A DNA stretch of 64,000 nt from Micromonospora fulviviridis (GTDB taxonomy: Bacteria > Actinomycetota > Actinomycetes > Mycobacteriales > Micromonosporaceae), in contig NZ_BMRA01000002.1 in the NCBI RefSeq assembly GCF_014648395.1, positions 434,001 to 498,000 of the forward strand, written 5' to 3'. This document shows, piece after piece, positions 7,207 through 17,952 of this stretch. The notes under the pieces are model-generated. The model made no database searches. It had not been told where the DNA came from and saw only the letters and a program-made list of their open reading frames with translations. Every line of letters begins with the position of its first letter. The stretch's first letter is position 1. The position numbers were made by a program, and so were the translations under genes.

Positions 7207-8093
7207 GCACCGACGAGCACGCCGAGCGGTTCACCCTGTTGCGACCGCTGCTGTTCACGATCGTCTACGAGCTACTCGGCTCGGTGACCGAATCCGACGA
7301 CGTGCTGCAGGACAGCTATCTGCGGTGGGCCGACGTGGACCTGGCGACGGTGCGGGACACCAAGTCGTATCTGGCACGGCTGGTGACCCGTCAGGCGCTC
7401 AACGCCTTGCGGGCGAGCGCGCGCCGTCGCGAGGACTACGTCGGCTCGTGGCTGCCCGAGCCGCTGCTGCTCGACGAGAACGACGCCTCGACCGATGTGG
7501 TGCTCGCCGAGTCGGTGTCGATGGCACTGCTCGTCCTGCTCGAAACACTCACCCCCGATGAGCGTGCGGTGTTCGTGCTGCGGGAGGTGTTCGGCTTCGA
7601 CTACCACGACATCGCCATAACGGTGGGCAAATCCGTGGCGACGGTGCGCCAGGTGGCGCATCGCGCCCGCGAGCACGTACAGGCGCGGCCTAGGCGCTTC
7701 GAGCCCGTCGACGCCGCGACGGCCGCGCACATCACCGAGCAGTTCATGACCGCGGCGGCCACGGGTGACCTGGAAGGGCTGCTCGGGCTGCTCGCGCCGG
7801 ACGTCACCTGGACCGCCGACAGCGGCGGCAAGGCCACGGCGGCCCGCCGGCCAGTGGTGGGCGCGGAGAAGGTGGCCGCGGTCCTCATGAGCCTGTTCCG
7901 CCTGGAGCGGCTGGCGGACCTGCGGATTGAGATGGTCAACTGCAACAACGCGCCCGCGCTGGTACTCAGCGGCGAGCGTCTCGAAGGCGTCTTCCTGATC
8001 GAGATCGCCCAGGGCAAGATCACCAACTTCTACGCCGTCCGCAACCCGGAGAAACTCCTCGCGGTGGCGGTTCCGCGTCAGATCAGCCGGTAG
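7203..8093 (+). CDS. sigJ: ECF41-type sigma factor with SnoaL-like C-terminal domain (SigJ family)
   Basis: A 296-residue sigma factor. Region 2 spans about residues 10-75 and region 4 about 105-160, followed by a SnoaL-like extension (about 172-290) that replaces a separate anti-sigma factor. Three ECF41 signatures are visible: WLPEP at 83-87, DSGGK at 206-210 (family DGGGK), and NPEKL at 281-285 (family NPDKL). In this group the extension modulates activity in cis. The gene is coupled by a GTGA overlap to the oxidoreductase upstream, and a matching promoter lies before that gene, pointing to autoregulation. The inducing signal is unknown. Confidence 0.92.
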   Translation: MSTDEHAERFTLLRPLLFTIVYELLGSVTESDDVLQDSYLRWADVDLATVRDTKSYLARLVTRQALNALRASARRREDYVGSWLPEPLLLDENDASTDVVLAESVSMALLVLLETLTPDERAVFVLREVFGFDYHDIAITVGKSVATVRQVAHRAREHVQARPRRFEPVDAATAAHITEQFMTAAATGDLEGLLGLLAPDVTWTADSGGKATAARRPVVGAEKVAAVLMSLFRLERLADLRIEMVNCNNAPALVLSGERLEGVFLIEIAQGKITNFYAVRNPEKLLAVAVPRQISR

Positions 8094-8153
8094 GTGGGGC
8101 CGGCCAGCCGCAGCACGTCGGCCTCAGCGCTCCCCTCTCGTCCCCCAACACAG

Positions 8154-8191
8154 CGCACGGCCGGCGCCGTCGAGGACGGGCCGGCCGTGCG
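8154..8191. terminator. Bidirectional terminator between sigJ and ilvE
   Basis: A perfect 12-bp inverted repeat (CGCACGGCCGGC and GCCGGCCGTGCG) around a 14-base loop, located between two convergent genes, so it can serve both. Confidence 0.7.
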
Positions 8192-8209
8192 GGTGGAGCG
8201 GGTGGACGG

Positions 8210-9307
<1,098 letters not shown>

Positions 9308-9481
9308 CGCGCTGACCTCCCTGCGGGTCCACGGCATGCGGGATCGCACGCCGACGTCACTGGTGCCAGAAACTTACCCCGAACGGTCGTTCAGCGGATA
9401 GCTCCGCCCCGGCACATCGCGCGCGCCGGACGGGCGGCCCGGAACGGACCGGAACTCGGGCGGGCCCGGGTACGGGTCTGG

Positions 9482-9499
9482 CGGCCCGGATCCGGGCCG
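9482..9499. terminator. Palindrome downstream of leuB
   Basis: An 18-base perfect palindrome (CGGCCCGGATCCGGGCCG) 14 bases past the leuB stop. Suitable as a short hairpin terminator, but short and without a T-run. The rest of the 206-base ilvE-leuB interval is GC-rich with no gene. Confidence 0.4.
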
Positions 9500-9513
9500 A
9501 GGTGACGGCCCGG

Positions 9514-10545
9514 TCAGGCTACGGCGTACCCGGCGAGCCGGTCGCCGACCTCCTCGGTGCGCAGCGGCGCGCCCGGCGTACGCCCGGCCAGCTCGGTGGC
9601 GACCGCGGCGGTGACCCGCGCGGCGGCGTCGGCGTGGCCGAGCTGGTCGAGCAGGAGCGCGGCGGAGAGCACGGCGGCGACCGGGTCGGCGACGCCCTTA
9701 CCGGCGATGTCCGGCGCGGAGCCGTGCACCGGCTCGAACATCGACGGGTAGCGCCCCTCGGGGTTGATGCAGCCGCTGGCCGCCAGCCCGATGCCGCCGG
9801 TCACCGCGGCCGCGATGTCGGTGAGGATGTCGCCGAAGAGGTTGTCGGTGACCACCACGTCGTAGCGCGACGGGTTGGTCACCAGGAACATCGCGGCGGC
9901 GTCGACGTGCTGGTACTCGGTGGTCACGTCGGGGTGCTCGGCGGCGACGGCCGCGAAGGCGCGCGCCCAGAGCGAGCCGGCGTGGGTGAGCACGTTGGTC
10001 TTGTGCACCAGGGTGACCTTGCGCCGCTCCCGGCGGCGGGCCCGGGCGAACGCGTCGCGGATCACCCGCTCGACGCCGTGCCGGGTGTTCAGGCTCTCCT
10101 CGGTGGCCACCTCGGCCGGGGTGTCCCGGTGCAGCGAGCCGCCGGCGCCCGCGTAGAGGCCCTCGGTGCCCTCGCGGACCACCACGAGGTCGACCTCGCC
10201 GGGCTTCACGGCGGCCAGCGGGCCGGTCACGCCGGGCCAGAGCCGGGAGGGGCGGAGGTTGACGTACTGGTCGAAGGCGAACCGGAGCTTGAGCAGCAGG
10301 CCCCGCTCCAGCACGCCCGGCGGCACGGTGGGGTCGCCGACCGCGCCGAGCAGGATGGCGTCGTGCCCGGCCAGCTCGTCGAGGACCGAGTCGGGCAGCA
10401 CCTCGCCGGTGCGGTGGTAGCGGGCCGCGCCGAGGTCGTACTCGGTGGCCTCGACCCCGGGGAGCACCGCGTCGATGACCTTGCGGGCCTGCCCGACCAC
10501 CTCGGGTCCGATGCCGTCCCCGGCCACCACCGCAATGCGTGCCAC
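9514..10545 (-). CDS. leuB: 3-isopropylmalate dehydrogenase
   Basis: A 343-residue member of the isocitrate/isopropylmalate dehydrogenase family, in the short actinobacterial LeuB class. N-terminal [13 protein letters not shown], the substrate Arg block LRPSRLWPG, and the metal-binding [13 protein letters not shown] motif are all visible, as is the nucleotide-binding [10 protein letters not shown] block. It oxidises 3-isopropylmalate in leucine synthesis, and in the citramalate route 3-methylmalate to 2-oxobutyrate, linking it with cimA. GTG 10545 fits the family N-terminus and has GGAG 8 bases upstream. Confidence 0.95.
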   Translation of the reverse strand: MARIAVVAGDGIGPEVVGQARKVIDAVLPGVEATEYDLGAARYHRTGEVLPDSVLDELAGHDAILLGAVGDPTVPPGVLERGLLLKLRFAFDQYVNLRPSRLWPGVTGPLAAVKPGEVDLVVVREGTEGLYAGAGGSLHRDTPAEVATEESLNTRHGVERVIRDAFARARRRERRKVTLVHKTNVLTHAGSLWARAFAAVAAEHPDVTTEYQHVDAAAMFLVTNPSRYDVVVTDNLFGDILTDIAAAVTGGIGLAASGCINPEGRYPSMFEPVHGSAPDIAGKGVADPVAAVLSAALLLDQLGHADAAARVTAAVATELAGRTPGAPLRTEEVGDRLAGYAVA

Positions 10546-10697
10546 CTGGCGCTCCCTCACCTCGTCGTTCTGCGCAACCGTACGTCGCCGTCCCGGCTCC
10601 CGGTACGCGTCTTCCAGCATTCGGGAAACCCGGATGCACAGGAGTCTCCCAGGCGGCATTCATGGTGCGGTCAAGTCCGCTGCCTAGGGTCGGTGTC

Positions 10698-11573
10698 ATG
10701 CGGATAGAGGAGCAGCGGCGGGCCCGCTGGACGGACGAGCAGCCCCGCAACCGGTGGATCGACCAGTCCGCCTTCCGTCACCGCCGTCCCGACCTTCGCC
10801 TCGGCACCCGCAGTCACAAGCTGGAGCGGGCCGGCGGCGCCGCCGGTGACCGGATCAGCGTCCGGCACACCGTCCGCACCTCCACCGCGGAATACTCGCT
10901 GCTGCTCAACGCGCCCGAGTGGCTGGGCCGCCGGCGCGTCGGGGAGGCGCTCCGGGACGCGGTCGCCGAGCTGCGCGCCATCGACCTCACGTACGGGCCG
11001 AACCAGCCCGACAGCCTGGTGTCGAAGCTGCGCCGGGGCGAGATCAGCCCCGAGTCGTACCCGCCGCTGGCCGACCTGGTGGACCGCTGCACCGCGATGC
11101 GGGCGGCGACCGACGGGTGGTTCGACGCCTGGGCGGTGCCGGGCGGCTTCGACCCGGGCGGCCTGCTCGGCGGCTGGGCGGTGGAGCGGGCCGCGGCCCG
11201 GCTGCGCGCCGCCGGGGTGCACGACTACGCCGTGCTGGCCGGCGCCGACCTGACCGTTCGCGGCCACGCCGCGCACGGCGGCCCGTGGCGGGTCGCGGTG
11301 CACCACCCGACCGACGCGCGCCGGTCGCCGCTGGTGCTGGAGATGACCGCCGGCGCGGTGGGCACCTCCGGGGTGACCGGGCGGCGGGGGCACGTGGTGG
11401 ACCCGCACACCGGCGAGCCCGCCGACCAGCTGGTCGCCGCCACGGTGGTGGGCCCGGACCTCGCGGTGGCCGACGCCTACGCCACGGCCCTGTACGCCGC
11501 CGGCCCGGCCGGGCTGGCCTGGTTCCGCAACGGCTCGGACTACCGGGCGCTCTTCGCCCACCGCCGGCACTGA
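10698..11573 (+). CDS. apbE: ApbE-like FAD:protein FMN transferase
   Basis: A 291-residue protein matching the ApbE family across its length. It has an LRAIDLTYGPNQPDSLVSKL block (family D-x-x-F-SxF/PDS-L), GWFDAWAVPGGFDPGG in place of the usual FDPTV-G-DPSG, and the C-terminal HVVDPHTGEPADQLVAATVV and ADAYATALYAAG segments that hold the Mg/FAD-binding Asp and Thr. ApbE attaches FMN covalently to Thr of Na-NQR/Rnf-type or periplasmic flavoproteins. No signal peptide or lipobox is visible, so this copy looks cytoplasmic. TAGGGT sits 7 bases before ATG 10698, indicating a leaderless transcript. Confidence 0.85.
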   Translation: MRIEEQRRARWTDEQPRNRWIDQSAFRHRRPDLRLGTRSHKLERAGGAAGDRISVRHTVRTSTAEYSLLLNAPEWLGRRRVGEALRDAVAELRAIDLTYGPNQPDSLVSKLRRGEISPESYPPLADLVDRCTAMRAATDGWFDAWAVPGGFDPGGLLGGWAVERAAARLRAAGVHDYAVLAGADLTVRGHAAHGGPWRVAVHHPTDARRSPLVLEMTAGAVGTSGVTGRRGHVVDPHTGEPADQLVAATVVGPDLAVADAYATALYAAGPAGLAWFRNGSDYRALFAHRRH

Positions 11574-11621
11574 CCGCGCGGAACGCCGCCCCGCCTTCGC
11601 ATCCGGGACGCCGTCCGCGAT

Positions 11622-11657
11622 CGGCCCCCACGGTCTCGGCAACGACCGTGGGGGCCG
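11622..11657 (+). terminator. apbE terminator; nothing recognisable in the following 215 bases
   Basis: A 14-bp perfect stem (CGGCCCCCACGGTC against GACCGTGGGGGCCG) with an 8-base loop about 50 bases after the apbE stop. From 11658 to 11872 no gene, repeat or RNA signature could be recognised. Confidence 0.7.
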
Positions 11658-11872
11658 GTCAGCGACGAGTGCGCGTGGCTCGCGCAATCGAGGGGTGCGG
11701 GCCGGTGGGTCGGACGGCCGACCGCGTCACCCGAAGACGGGCCGGAACATCGACTCAGCCAGTGACCGCACGGGTACGCTAGCGAATCGACGCAACTCGA
11801 CGCAAGAGTCTCCACAGCGGACCGTCCGGCGTCCTGTCGGCAATCAGCGAGTTAACCTGCGGCGGGGCAGGG

Positions 11873-11901
11873 GTGACGGCGCGGACCGGGGATGGCACGC
11901 T
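11873..11901 (+). promoter_or_regulatory. Candidate housekeeping promoter for a leaderless transcript
   Basis: GTGACG, 17 bases, CACGCT, then 7 bases to the GTG start of the next gene. The -10 to start spacing matches the other leaderless candidates here. Confidence 0.4.
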
Positions 11902-11908
11902 GTCCGCC

Positions 11909-12265
11909 GTGAGTTTCGATCTGAGCGTGTGGGCCCTGCCGGCCGGGGCCACGCCCGACGAGGTGCGGGCGGCGGTGCAGCGGTGCCGCGAGGGGCGGCA
12001 CGGCGAGCGATACCCCGACCCCCGGGTGGTCGCCTTCTACCGGGCCATCACGGCCAACTATCCCGACCGTCCGGCGGGCCCGGGCACGCCCTGGGAGGTC
12101 ACCCCGTTGCACGCGGCCGGTGACCACGTGGAGATGAACCTCTTCCCCACCTGCGCGGACCAGGTGCTGCTGGACATCGAGCGGCTCGCCGGCGAGCACG
12201 ACCTGATGCTCTTCGACGCCCAGGACGGCTCGGTCTACCCGCCACCGACACGCGTCACGTCCTGA
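11909..12265 (+). CDS. Conserved hypothetical protein, 118 aa
   Basis: I do not recognise a named family. The protein is small, soluble and acidic, with no signal peptide or membrane helix. It opens FDLSVWALPAGATPDEVRAAV, has two further conserved-looking blocks (YPDPRVVAFYRAITANYPD and HVEMNLFPTCADQVLLDIE), and ends in an Asp-rich LMLFDAQDGSVYPPP segment. The composition resembles small immunity-type or SUKH-like proteins, but that is only an impression. GTG 11909 is chosen because CACGCT lies 7 bases upstream. It sits between two terminators and is therefore probably transcribed alone. Confidence 0.65.
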   Translation: MSFDLSVWALPAGATPDEVRAAVQRCREGRHGERYPDPRVVAFYRAITANYPDRPAGPGTPWEVTPLHAAGDHVEMNLFPTCADQVLLDIERLAGEHDLMLFDAQDGSVYPPPTRVTS

Positions 12266-12282
12266 GCCAACGGATACGACGA

Positions 12283-12308
12283 GGGGCCCGGCCGTCCGGC
12301 CGGGCCCC
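12283..12308. terminator. Bidirectional terminator between the hypothetical gene and serA
   Basis: An 11-bp perfect stem (GGGGCCCGGCC with GGCCGGGCCCC, 4-base loop) centred between two convergent stops. Outer ACGGAT and ATCCGT segments extend the pairing. Confidence 0.75.
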
Positions 12309-12326
12309 CGATCCGTCGTGGTCGGA

Positions 12327-13925
12327 CTACTCGTCGCGCAGGTCCGCCGCGCTGGCCGCGACCGCGCCGATCGAGTCGGCCGCCGAGGTGAGCAGGTCCG
12401 CGCCGAGCGCCTGGTCGACGGTGAGCGTCATGAGCGTCTCACCACCGGCCTCGCGGCGGGCCACCTGCATGGCGGCGATGTTGACGCCGGCCTCGCCGAG
12501 CAGCGTGCCGACGGTGCCGACCACACCGGGCCGGTCGGCGTAGCGCAGGAAGACCAGGATGCCCTCGGCGCCGATCTCCACGTCGAAACCGTCCACCTCG
12601 GTCAGCTTCAGCACGTCCCGGGTGCCGGTGTGGGCGAGCGTGCCGGAGACGCTGACCGTCCGGCCGTCCGGCAGCGCACCACGGACCGTCACCAGGTTCG
12701 GGTGGTCGACCGTCTCGGCCTGGGTGGCGAGGGTGACCTCGACGCCGCGCTCCGCGGCCAGGTGCGGCGCGTTGACGTAGGTGACCTGCTCCTCCACCAC
12801 CGAGCTGAACAGACCCTTGGTGGCGGCGAGCTTGAGCACGGAAACGTCGTTGGTGACGATCTCGCCGCGCACCTCGACGGTGACGCTGGCGGCCACCCCG
12901 CCGGCCACCGCGGTGAAGGCCCGGCCCAGCTTCTCGGCCAGCGGCAGCAGCGGCCGGACGTCCTCGGCGACCACGCCGCCGGCCTGCACGTTCACCGCGT
13001 CCGGCACGAACTCGCCCTGGAGCGCCAGCTTGACGCTCTTCGCCACGGCCAGACCGGCCTTGTCCTGCGCCTCGTGGGTGGAGGCGCCCAGGTGCGGGGT
13101 GGCCACCACGTTGTCGAAGGCGAACAGGGGCGAGGAGGTGCAGGGCTCCTTCGCGTAGACGTCGACGCCGGCGCCGGCGACCCGGCCCTCGGCGATCGCG
13201 TTCGCGAGCGCCTGCTCGTCGACCAGGCCGCCACGGGCGGCGTTCACGATCCGGACGCCCGGCTTGACGATCGCCAGTTCCTTCTCGCCGATCAGGCCCA
13301 CCGTCTCCGGCGTCTTGGGCAGGTGGATCGAGATGAAGTCGCTCTCCCGGAGCAGCTCCTCCAGGCCCACCAGCCGGACGCCGAGCTGCGCGGCACGGGC
13401 CGGCTGGATGTACGGGTCGTACGCGATCAGGCGGGTGCCGAAGGCGGCGATGCGCTGCGCGAAGAGCACGCCGATGCGGCCCAGGCCCACCACGCCGACG
13501 GTCTTGCCCTGGAGCTCCACGCCGGTGTACTTCGACCGCTTCCACTCCCCCGCCTTGAGCGCGGCGCTGGCGCTGGCGGTGTTGCGGGCCACGGCGAGCA
13601 GCAGCGCGACGGCCTGCTCGGCGGCGGAGACGATGTTGGAGGTGGGAGCGTTGACGACCATGACGCCCCGCGCCGTGGCGGCGGGCACCTCGACGTTGTC
13701 CAGCCCGACGCCGGCCCGGGCGACCACCTTCAGCCGCGGCGCGGCGGCGATCGCCTCGGCGTCGATCTGGGTGGCGCTGCGTACGATCACCGCGTCGGCC
13801 TCGGAGAGCGCGGAGAGCAGGGCCGGGCGGTCGGTGCCGTCCACGTGACGCACATCGAAGTCGTGCGCGAGCACCTCGATGGCGGCGGGTGCGAGTTCTT
13901 CGGCGATCAGTACGACAGGATTCAT
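12327..13925 (-). CDS. serA: D-3-phosphoglycerate dehydrogenase
   Basis: A 532-residue type I PGDH. The Rossmann motif GLGRIG lies mid-N-terminal half, and the catalytic Arg, Glu and His are in NAARGGLVDE, DVYAKEP and TPHLGAST. An allosteric-substrate-binding domain follows, and the last 75 residues are an ACT domain (LRYADRPGVVGTVGTLLGEAG) that binds serine in homologues. The enzyme oxidises 3-phosphoglycerate to start serine synthesis. It is on the same strand as ilvBNC but separated by a strong terminator and 300 bases. AGGA precedes the ATG. Confidence 0.96.
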   Translation of the reverse strand: MNPVVLIAEELAPAAIEVLAHDFDVRHVDGTDRPALLSALSEADAVIVRSATQIDAEAIAAAPRLKVVARAGVGLDNVEVPAATARGVMVVNAPTSNIVSAAEQAVALLLAVARNTASASAALKAGEWKRSKYTGVELQGKTVGVVGLGRIGVLFAQRIAAFGTRLIAYDPYIQPARAAQLGVRLVGLEELLRESDFISIHLPKTPETVGLIGEKELAIVKPGVRIVNAARGGLVDEQALANAIAEGRVAGAGVDVYAKEPCTSSPLFAFDNVVATPHLGASTHEAQDKAGLAVAKSVKLALQGEFVPDAVNVQAGGVVAEDVRPLLPLAEKLGRAFTAVAGGVAASVTVEVRGEIVTNDVSVLKLAATKGLFSSVVEEQVTYVNAPHLAAERGVEVTLATQAETVDHPNLVTVRGALPDGRTVSVSGTLAHTGTRDVLKLTEVDGFDVEIGAEGILVFLRYADRPGVVGTVGTLLGEAGVNIAAMQVARREAGGETLMTLTVDQALGADLLTSAADSIGAVAASAADLRDE

Positions 13926-14230
13926 CGGTCCTCGTAGACGCTCGGTTCTTGTGGTCGGCCGGGGCGTCGGGACGCCGCGCTGCGCCCTGCGCCGATCCGT
14001 GCCATGGCCGTCAGGTGCCGGCTGGAGCACCTCACCAAGGATGGTAGGGGGCGGCCCGCCCTCCGGGTCCCGGACCGCGAGGTGAGCGCCCTCACACAGG
14101 CTCGTCGCACGCCGGTCATCCCCCCTTCACCCGCTGCCCGGGTCGGGCCGGGACGGCCGAGGCGTTGGTCACCCGGTCCCACCAGGTGAACGGACCGCCG
14201 CGGGCGCTTCGTCGCGACGGCGCGAATGAC
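13926..14230 (-). other. serA upstream region
   Basis: No coding frame is supported here. On the minus strand a TACCAT box (about 14040-14045) is the best -10 candidate, which would give a 5' untranslated region of about 110 bases, but no -35 was found. No riboswitch could be recognised. Confidence 0.25.
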
Positions 14231-14278
14231 GGCGGCCCGCGGCCCGACGCCGGGGAGAGCGTCGGGTCGCGGGCCGCC
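14231..14278 (-). terminator. ilvC (ilvBNC operon) terminator
   Basis: Two 20-base arms (14231-14250 and 14259-14278) pair along their whole length apart from one G-U position, with an 8-base loop, 21 bases past the ilvC stop. This is among the most stable hairpins in the window and marks the operon end. Confidence 0.8.
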
Positions 14279-14299
14279 TCGGAGCTGCCCGACCCGGGG

Positions 14300-15370
<1,071 letters not shown>

Positions 15371-15886
15371 TCAGGCGGCGCGCAGCGCCGGGCCGGCGGT
15401 GATCGAGCGGGAGCCGCGTCCGATGGCCACCGTGCCGGACTGGACCATCTCCTTGATGCCGAACGGCTCGAGGTCACGCAGCAGCGCGTCGAGCTTGTCG
15501 GGGGTGCCGGTGGCCTCGATGGTGAGCGTGTCCGGCGCGACGTCGACCACCCGGGCGCGGAACAGAGACACCGTCTCCAGCACCTGGCCCCGGGCGTTGC
15601 GGTCCGCGCGGACCTTGACCAGCAGCAGTTCCCGGGCCACCGAGACCTGCGGGTCCAGCTCGACGATCTTGAGTACGTTGACCAGCTTGTTGAGCTGCTT
15701 GGTGACCTGCTCCAGCGGGGACGACTCGGCGTTGACCACGATGGTGATGCGGGAGACGTCGGGGTTCTCGGTCTCCCCCACGGCGAGGCTGTCGATGTTG
15801 AACCCGCGCCGTGAGAACAGCCCGGAGACCCGGGCCAGGACACCCGGCTTGTTCTCCACCAGCACGGACAGCGTGTGCATCGTCAT
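15371..15886 (-). CDS. ilvN: Acetolactate synthase small (regulatory) subunit
   Basis: A 171-residue protein with an N-terminal ACT domain (LSVLVENKPGVLARVSGLFSRR, the valine-binding face) and a C-terminal ALS-small domain (LLVKVRADRNARGQVLE). It binds IlvB, raises its activity and confers valine feedback inhibition. The ATG overlaps the ilvB stop as TAATG, so the two are translationally coupled. A second in-frame ATG two codons later is possible. Confidence 0.97.
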   Translation of the reverse strand: MTMHTLSVLVENKPGVLARVSGLFSRRGFNIDSLAVGETENPDVSRITIVVNAESSPLEQVTKQLNKLVNVLKIVELDPQVSVARELLLVKVRADRNARGQVLETVSLFRARVVDVAPDTLTIEATGTPDKLDALLRDLEPFGIKEMVQSGTVAIGRGSRSITAGPALRAA

Positions 15887-17772
15887 TACAGCTCGTCCTC
15901 GTCGAAGGCGGGGCGGACGCCCCGGGCGAACATGATCTCGTCGTTGCTGGTGCCGGCGGCGACCATCGGCCACACCATGGCGTCCTTGCCGACCACGAAG
16001 TCGATGACCACCGGCGCGTCGGTGATCGCCATGGCCGCCTCGATGGTCTTGTCCACGTCGGCGGCGTTCTCGCAGCGCAGGCCGACGCAGCCGAGCGCCT
16101 CGGCGAGCTTCACGAAGTCCGGGATGCGGTGCTTGTGGGTGCCCAGCTCGGTGTTGGAGTAGCGCTCCCCGTAGAACAGGGTCTGCCACTGCCGGACCAT
16201 GCCGAGGTTGCCGTTGTTGATGACGGCGACCTTGATGGGGATGCCCTCCAGGGCACAGGTGGCCAGCTCCTGGTTGGTCATCTGGAAGCAGCCGTCGCCG
16301 TCCACCGCCCAGACCGTCGTGTCCGGCTTGCCGACCTTGGCGCCCATCGCCGCCGGGACGGCGTAGCCCATGGTGCCGAGGCCGCCGGAGTTGAGCCAGG
16401 TGTACGGCTTCTCGTACGAGATGAACTGGCTGGCCCACATCTGGTGCTGGCCGACGCCCGCCACGTAGACGGTGTCCGGGCCGGCGATCTCGCCCAGCCG
16501 CTTGATCACGTACTGCGGGGAGAGCGTGCCGTCGGCCGGCTCCTCGTAGCCCAGCGGGTAGCGCCCGCGCAGGTCGTCGAGCTGGTTCCACCAGTCGGCG
16601 AGGTCGGCTGCCGGCCGGGCCGCCTGCTCGGCGGTGACGGCCGCGATCAGCTCGTCGATGACGTGCCGGGCGTCGCCCACGATCGGGACGTCGGCGTGCC
16701 GGTTCTTCCCGATCTCCGCCGGGTCGATGTCGGCGTGCACCACGGTGGCGTCCGGCGCGAACGAGTCCAGCTTGCCGGTCACCCGATCGTCGAAGCGGGC
16801 GCCCAGCGCCACGATCAGGTCGGACTTCTGGAGGCCGTAGACCGCGGCGACGGTGCCGTGCATGCCGGGCATGCCCAGGTGCTGCCGGTGCGAGTCCGGG
16901 AACGCGCCGAGCGCCATCAGCGTGGTGACCACCGGGATGCCGGTCAGCTCGGCCAGCCGGCGCAGCCCCTCGGTGGCGCCGGCCTTGAGCACGCCGCCGC
17001 CGACGTAGAGCACCGGGCGACGGGCGCCGGTCATGAGCCGGGCCGCCTCGCGGATCTGCTTGCCGTGCGGGTGCAGGGTGGGCCGGTAGCCGGGCAGGTC
17101 CAGGGTGGGCGGCCAGGTGAAGGTGGTCGGCGCCTGGAGGACGTCCTTGGGGATGTCGACCAGGACCGGGCCGGGCCGGCCGGTCGAGGCCAGGTGGAAC
17201 GCCTCGGCGAGCACCTGCGGGATCTCCTCGGCCGTCTGCACCAGGAAGTTGTGCTTGGTGATCGGCAGGGTGATGCCCTGGATGTCCGCCTCCTGGAAGG
17301 CGTCCGTGCCGATCGACGGGCGGGCCACCTGGCCGGTGATCGCCACCATCGGCACCGAGTCCATGTACGCGTCGGCGATCGGCGTCACCAGGTTGGTCGC
17401 GCCCGGGCCGGAGGTGGCGATGCAGACGCCGACCTTGCCGGTGGCCTGGGCGTAGCCGGTGGCCGCGTGCCCGGCGCCCTGCTCGTGGCGGACCAGGATG
17501 TGCCGGACGGTCGAGTCGTAGAGCGGGTCGTACGCCGGCAGGATCGCGCCGCCCGGGATGCCGAACACGACGTCGACGCCGAGCGCCTCGAGCGACCGCA
17601 CCAGCGACCCGGCGCCGGAAACCGGGGCCGCTTCCGGCTGCCGTACGGCCGGGGCGGCCGGCGCGGCACCGGTGCGGGGGGCGGGGGCGTGGTCGGCGTC
17701 GCCGGCCGGCTCGGTGGCCGGGCGGGCGCGCCGGACGGAGTGGGCGAGGGTCTCTGGCGTGGGTCTCGTCAT
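15886..17772 (-). CDS. ilvB: Acetolactate synthase large (catalytic) subunit
   Basis: A 628-residue ThDP enzyme. After a 50-residue Ala/Pro-rich leader typical of actinobacterial IlvB come the ThDP activating Glu in [14 protein letters not shown], an FAD-binding middle domain, and the ThDP/Mg motif GDGCFQM followed by [12 protein letters not shown]. It condenses two pyruvates, or pyruvate and 2-oxobutyrate. The ribosome binding site is weak (GAAGG 12 bases upstream). Expression is probably set by the leader-peptide attenuator 80-200 bases upstream. Confidence 0.98.
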   Translation of the reverse strand: MTRPTPETLAHSVRRARPATEPAGDADHAPAPRTGAAPAAPAVRQPEAAPVSGAGSLVRSLEALGVDVVFGIPGGAILPAYDPLYDSTVRHILVRHEQGAGHAATGYAQATGKVGVCIATSGPGATNLVTPIADAYMDSVPMVAITGQVARPSIGTDAFQEADIQGITLPITKHNFLVQTAEEIPQVLAEAFHLASTGRPGPVLVDIPKDVLQAPTTFTWPPTLDLPGYRPTLHPHGKQIREAARLMTGARRPVLYVGGGVLKAGATEGLRRLAELTGIPVVTTLMALGAFPDSHRQHLGMPGMHGTVAAVYGLQKSDLIVALGARFDDRVTGKLDSFAPDATVVHADIDPAEIGKNRHADVPIVGDARHVIDELIAAVTAEQAARPAADLADWWNQLDDLRGRYPLGYEEPADGTLSPQYVIKRLGEIAGPDTVYVAGVGQHQMWASQFISYEKPYTWLNSGGLGTMGYAVPAAMGAKVGKPDTTVWAVDGDGCFQMTNQELATCALEGIPIKVAVINNGNLGMVRQWQTLFYGERYSNTELGTHKHRIPDFVKLAEALGCVGLRCENAADVDKTIEAAMAITDAPVVIDFVVGKDAMVWPMVAAGTSNDEIMFARGVRPAFDEDEL

Positions 17773-17853
17773 GGCGGTTCAGGCCTTCGGCTGGAGTGTG
17801 TGATGCGCTTCTCAGGATGGAACGCGGGCGTCCCGGCGATGGTCCGACGGCAA

Positions 17854-17885
17854 CAAAAACGGCCCACGTGCAGATGCACGGGGCC
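17854..17885 (-). terminator. ilvB attenuator terminator
   Basis: On the minus strand, GGCCC-CGTGC pairs with GCACG-GGGCC (10 bp with one bulged U), with loop ATCT, followed by GTTTTTGTTG. It lies between the leader peptide and ilvB. The tail matches that of the cimA attenuator. Confidence 0.82.
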
Positions 17886-17913
17886 AGCGCACTCTCGTTC
17901 GGGAGAGTGCGCT
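17886..17913 (-). promoter_or_regulatory. ilvB leader pause/antiterminator hairpin
   Basis: A perfect 11-bp stem (AGCGCACTCTC and GAGAGTGCGCT around a 6-base loop) that begins at the leader peptide stop codon and ends immediately before the terminator stem. A ribosome on the leader stop would cover its 5' arm, which is the geometry of a classical attenuator. Confidence 0.65.
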
Positions 17914-17948
17914 CAGGTAAGTACTCGCAGCGACCGGTTCGACGACAT
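17913..17948 (-). CDS. ilvB leader peptide (MSSNRSLRVLT)
   Basis: An 11-codon ATG frame ending TGA, containing Leu-Arg-Val-Leu near its end. It lies directly before an alternative hairpin and terminator. The ATG is 7 bases after a CAGGCT -10 box, so the mRNA probably starts at or next to the A of the ATG and the peptide is translated leaderless. Comparative work has predicted leader-peptide attenuation before actinobacterial ilvB genes; this instance is read from sequence. Confidence 0.72.
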   Translation of the reverse strand: MSSNRSLRVLT

Positions 17949-17952
17949 GCGG

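Noticed and set aside
4964..8093. A genomic island with integrase and attachment sites
   Set aside because: Only one transposase fragment is visible; no integrase, tRNA target or flanking direct repeats were found, so only a small accessory patch is claimed.
11658..11872. A tRNA or small RNA gene in the gap before the 118-residue gene
   Set aside because: No cloverleaf, T-loop motif or clear promoter-terminator pair was found.
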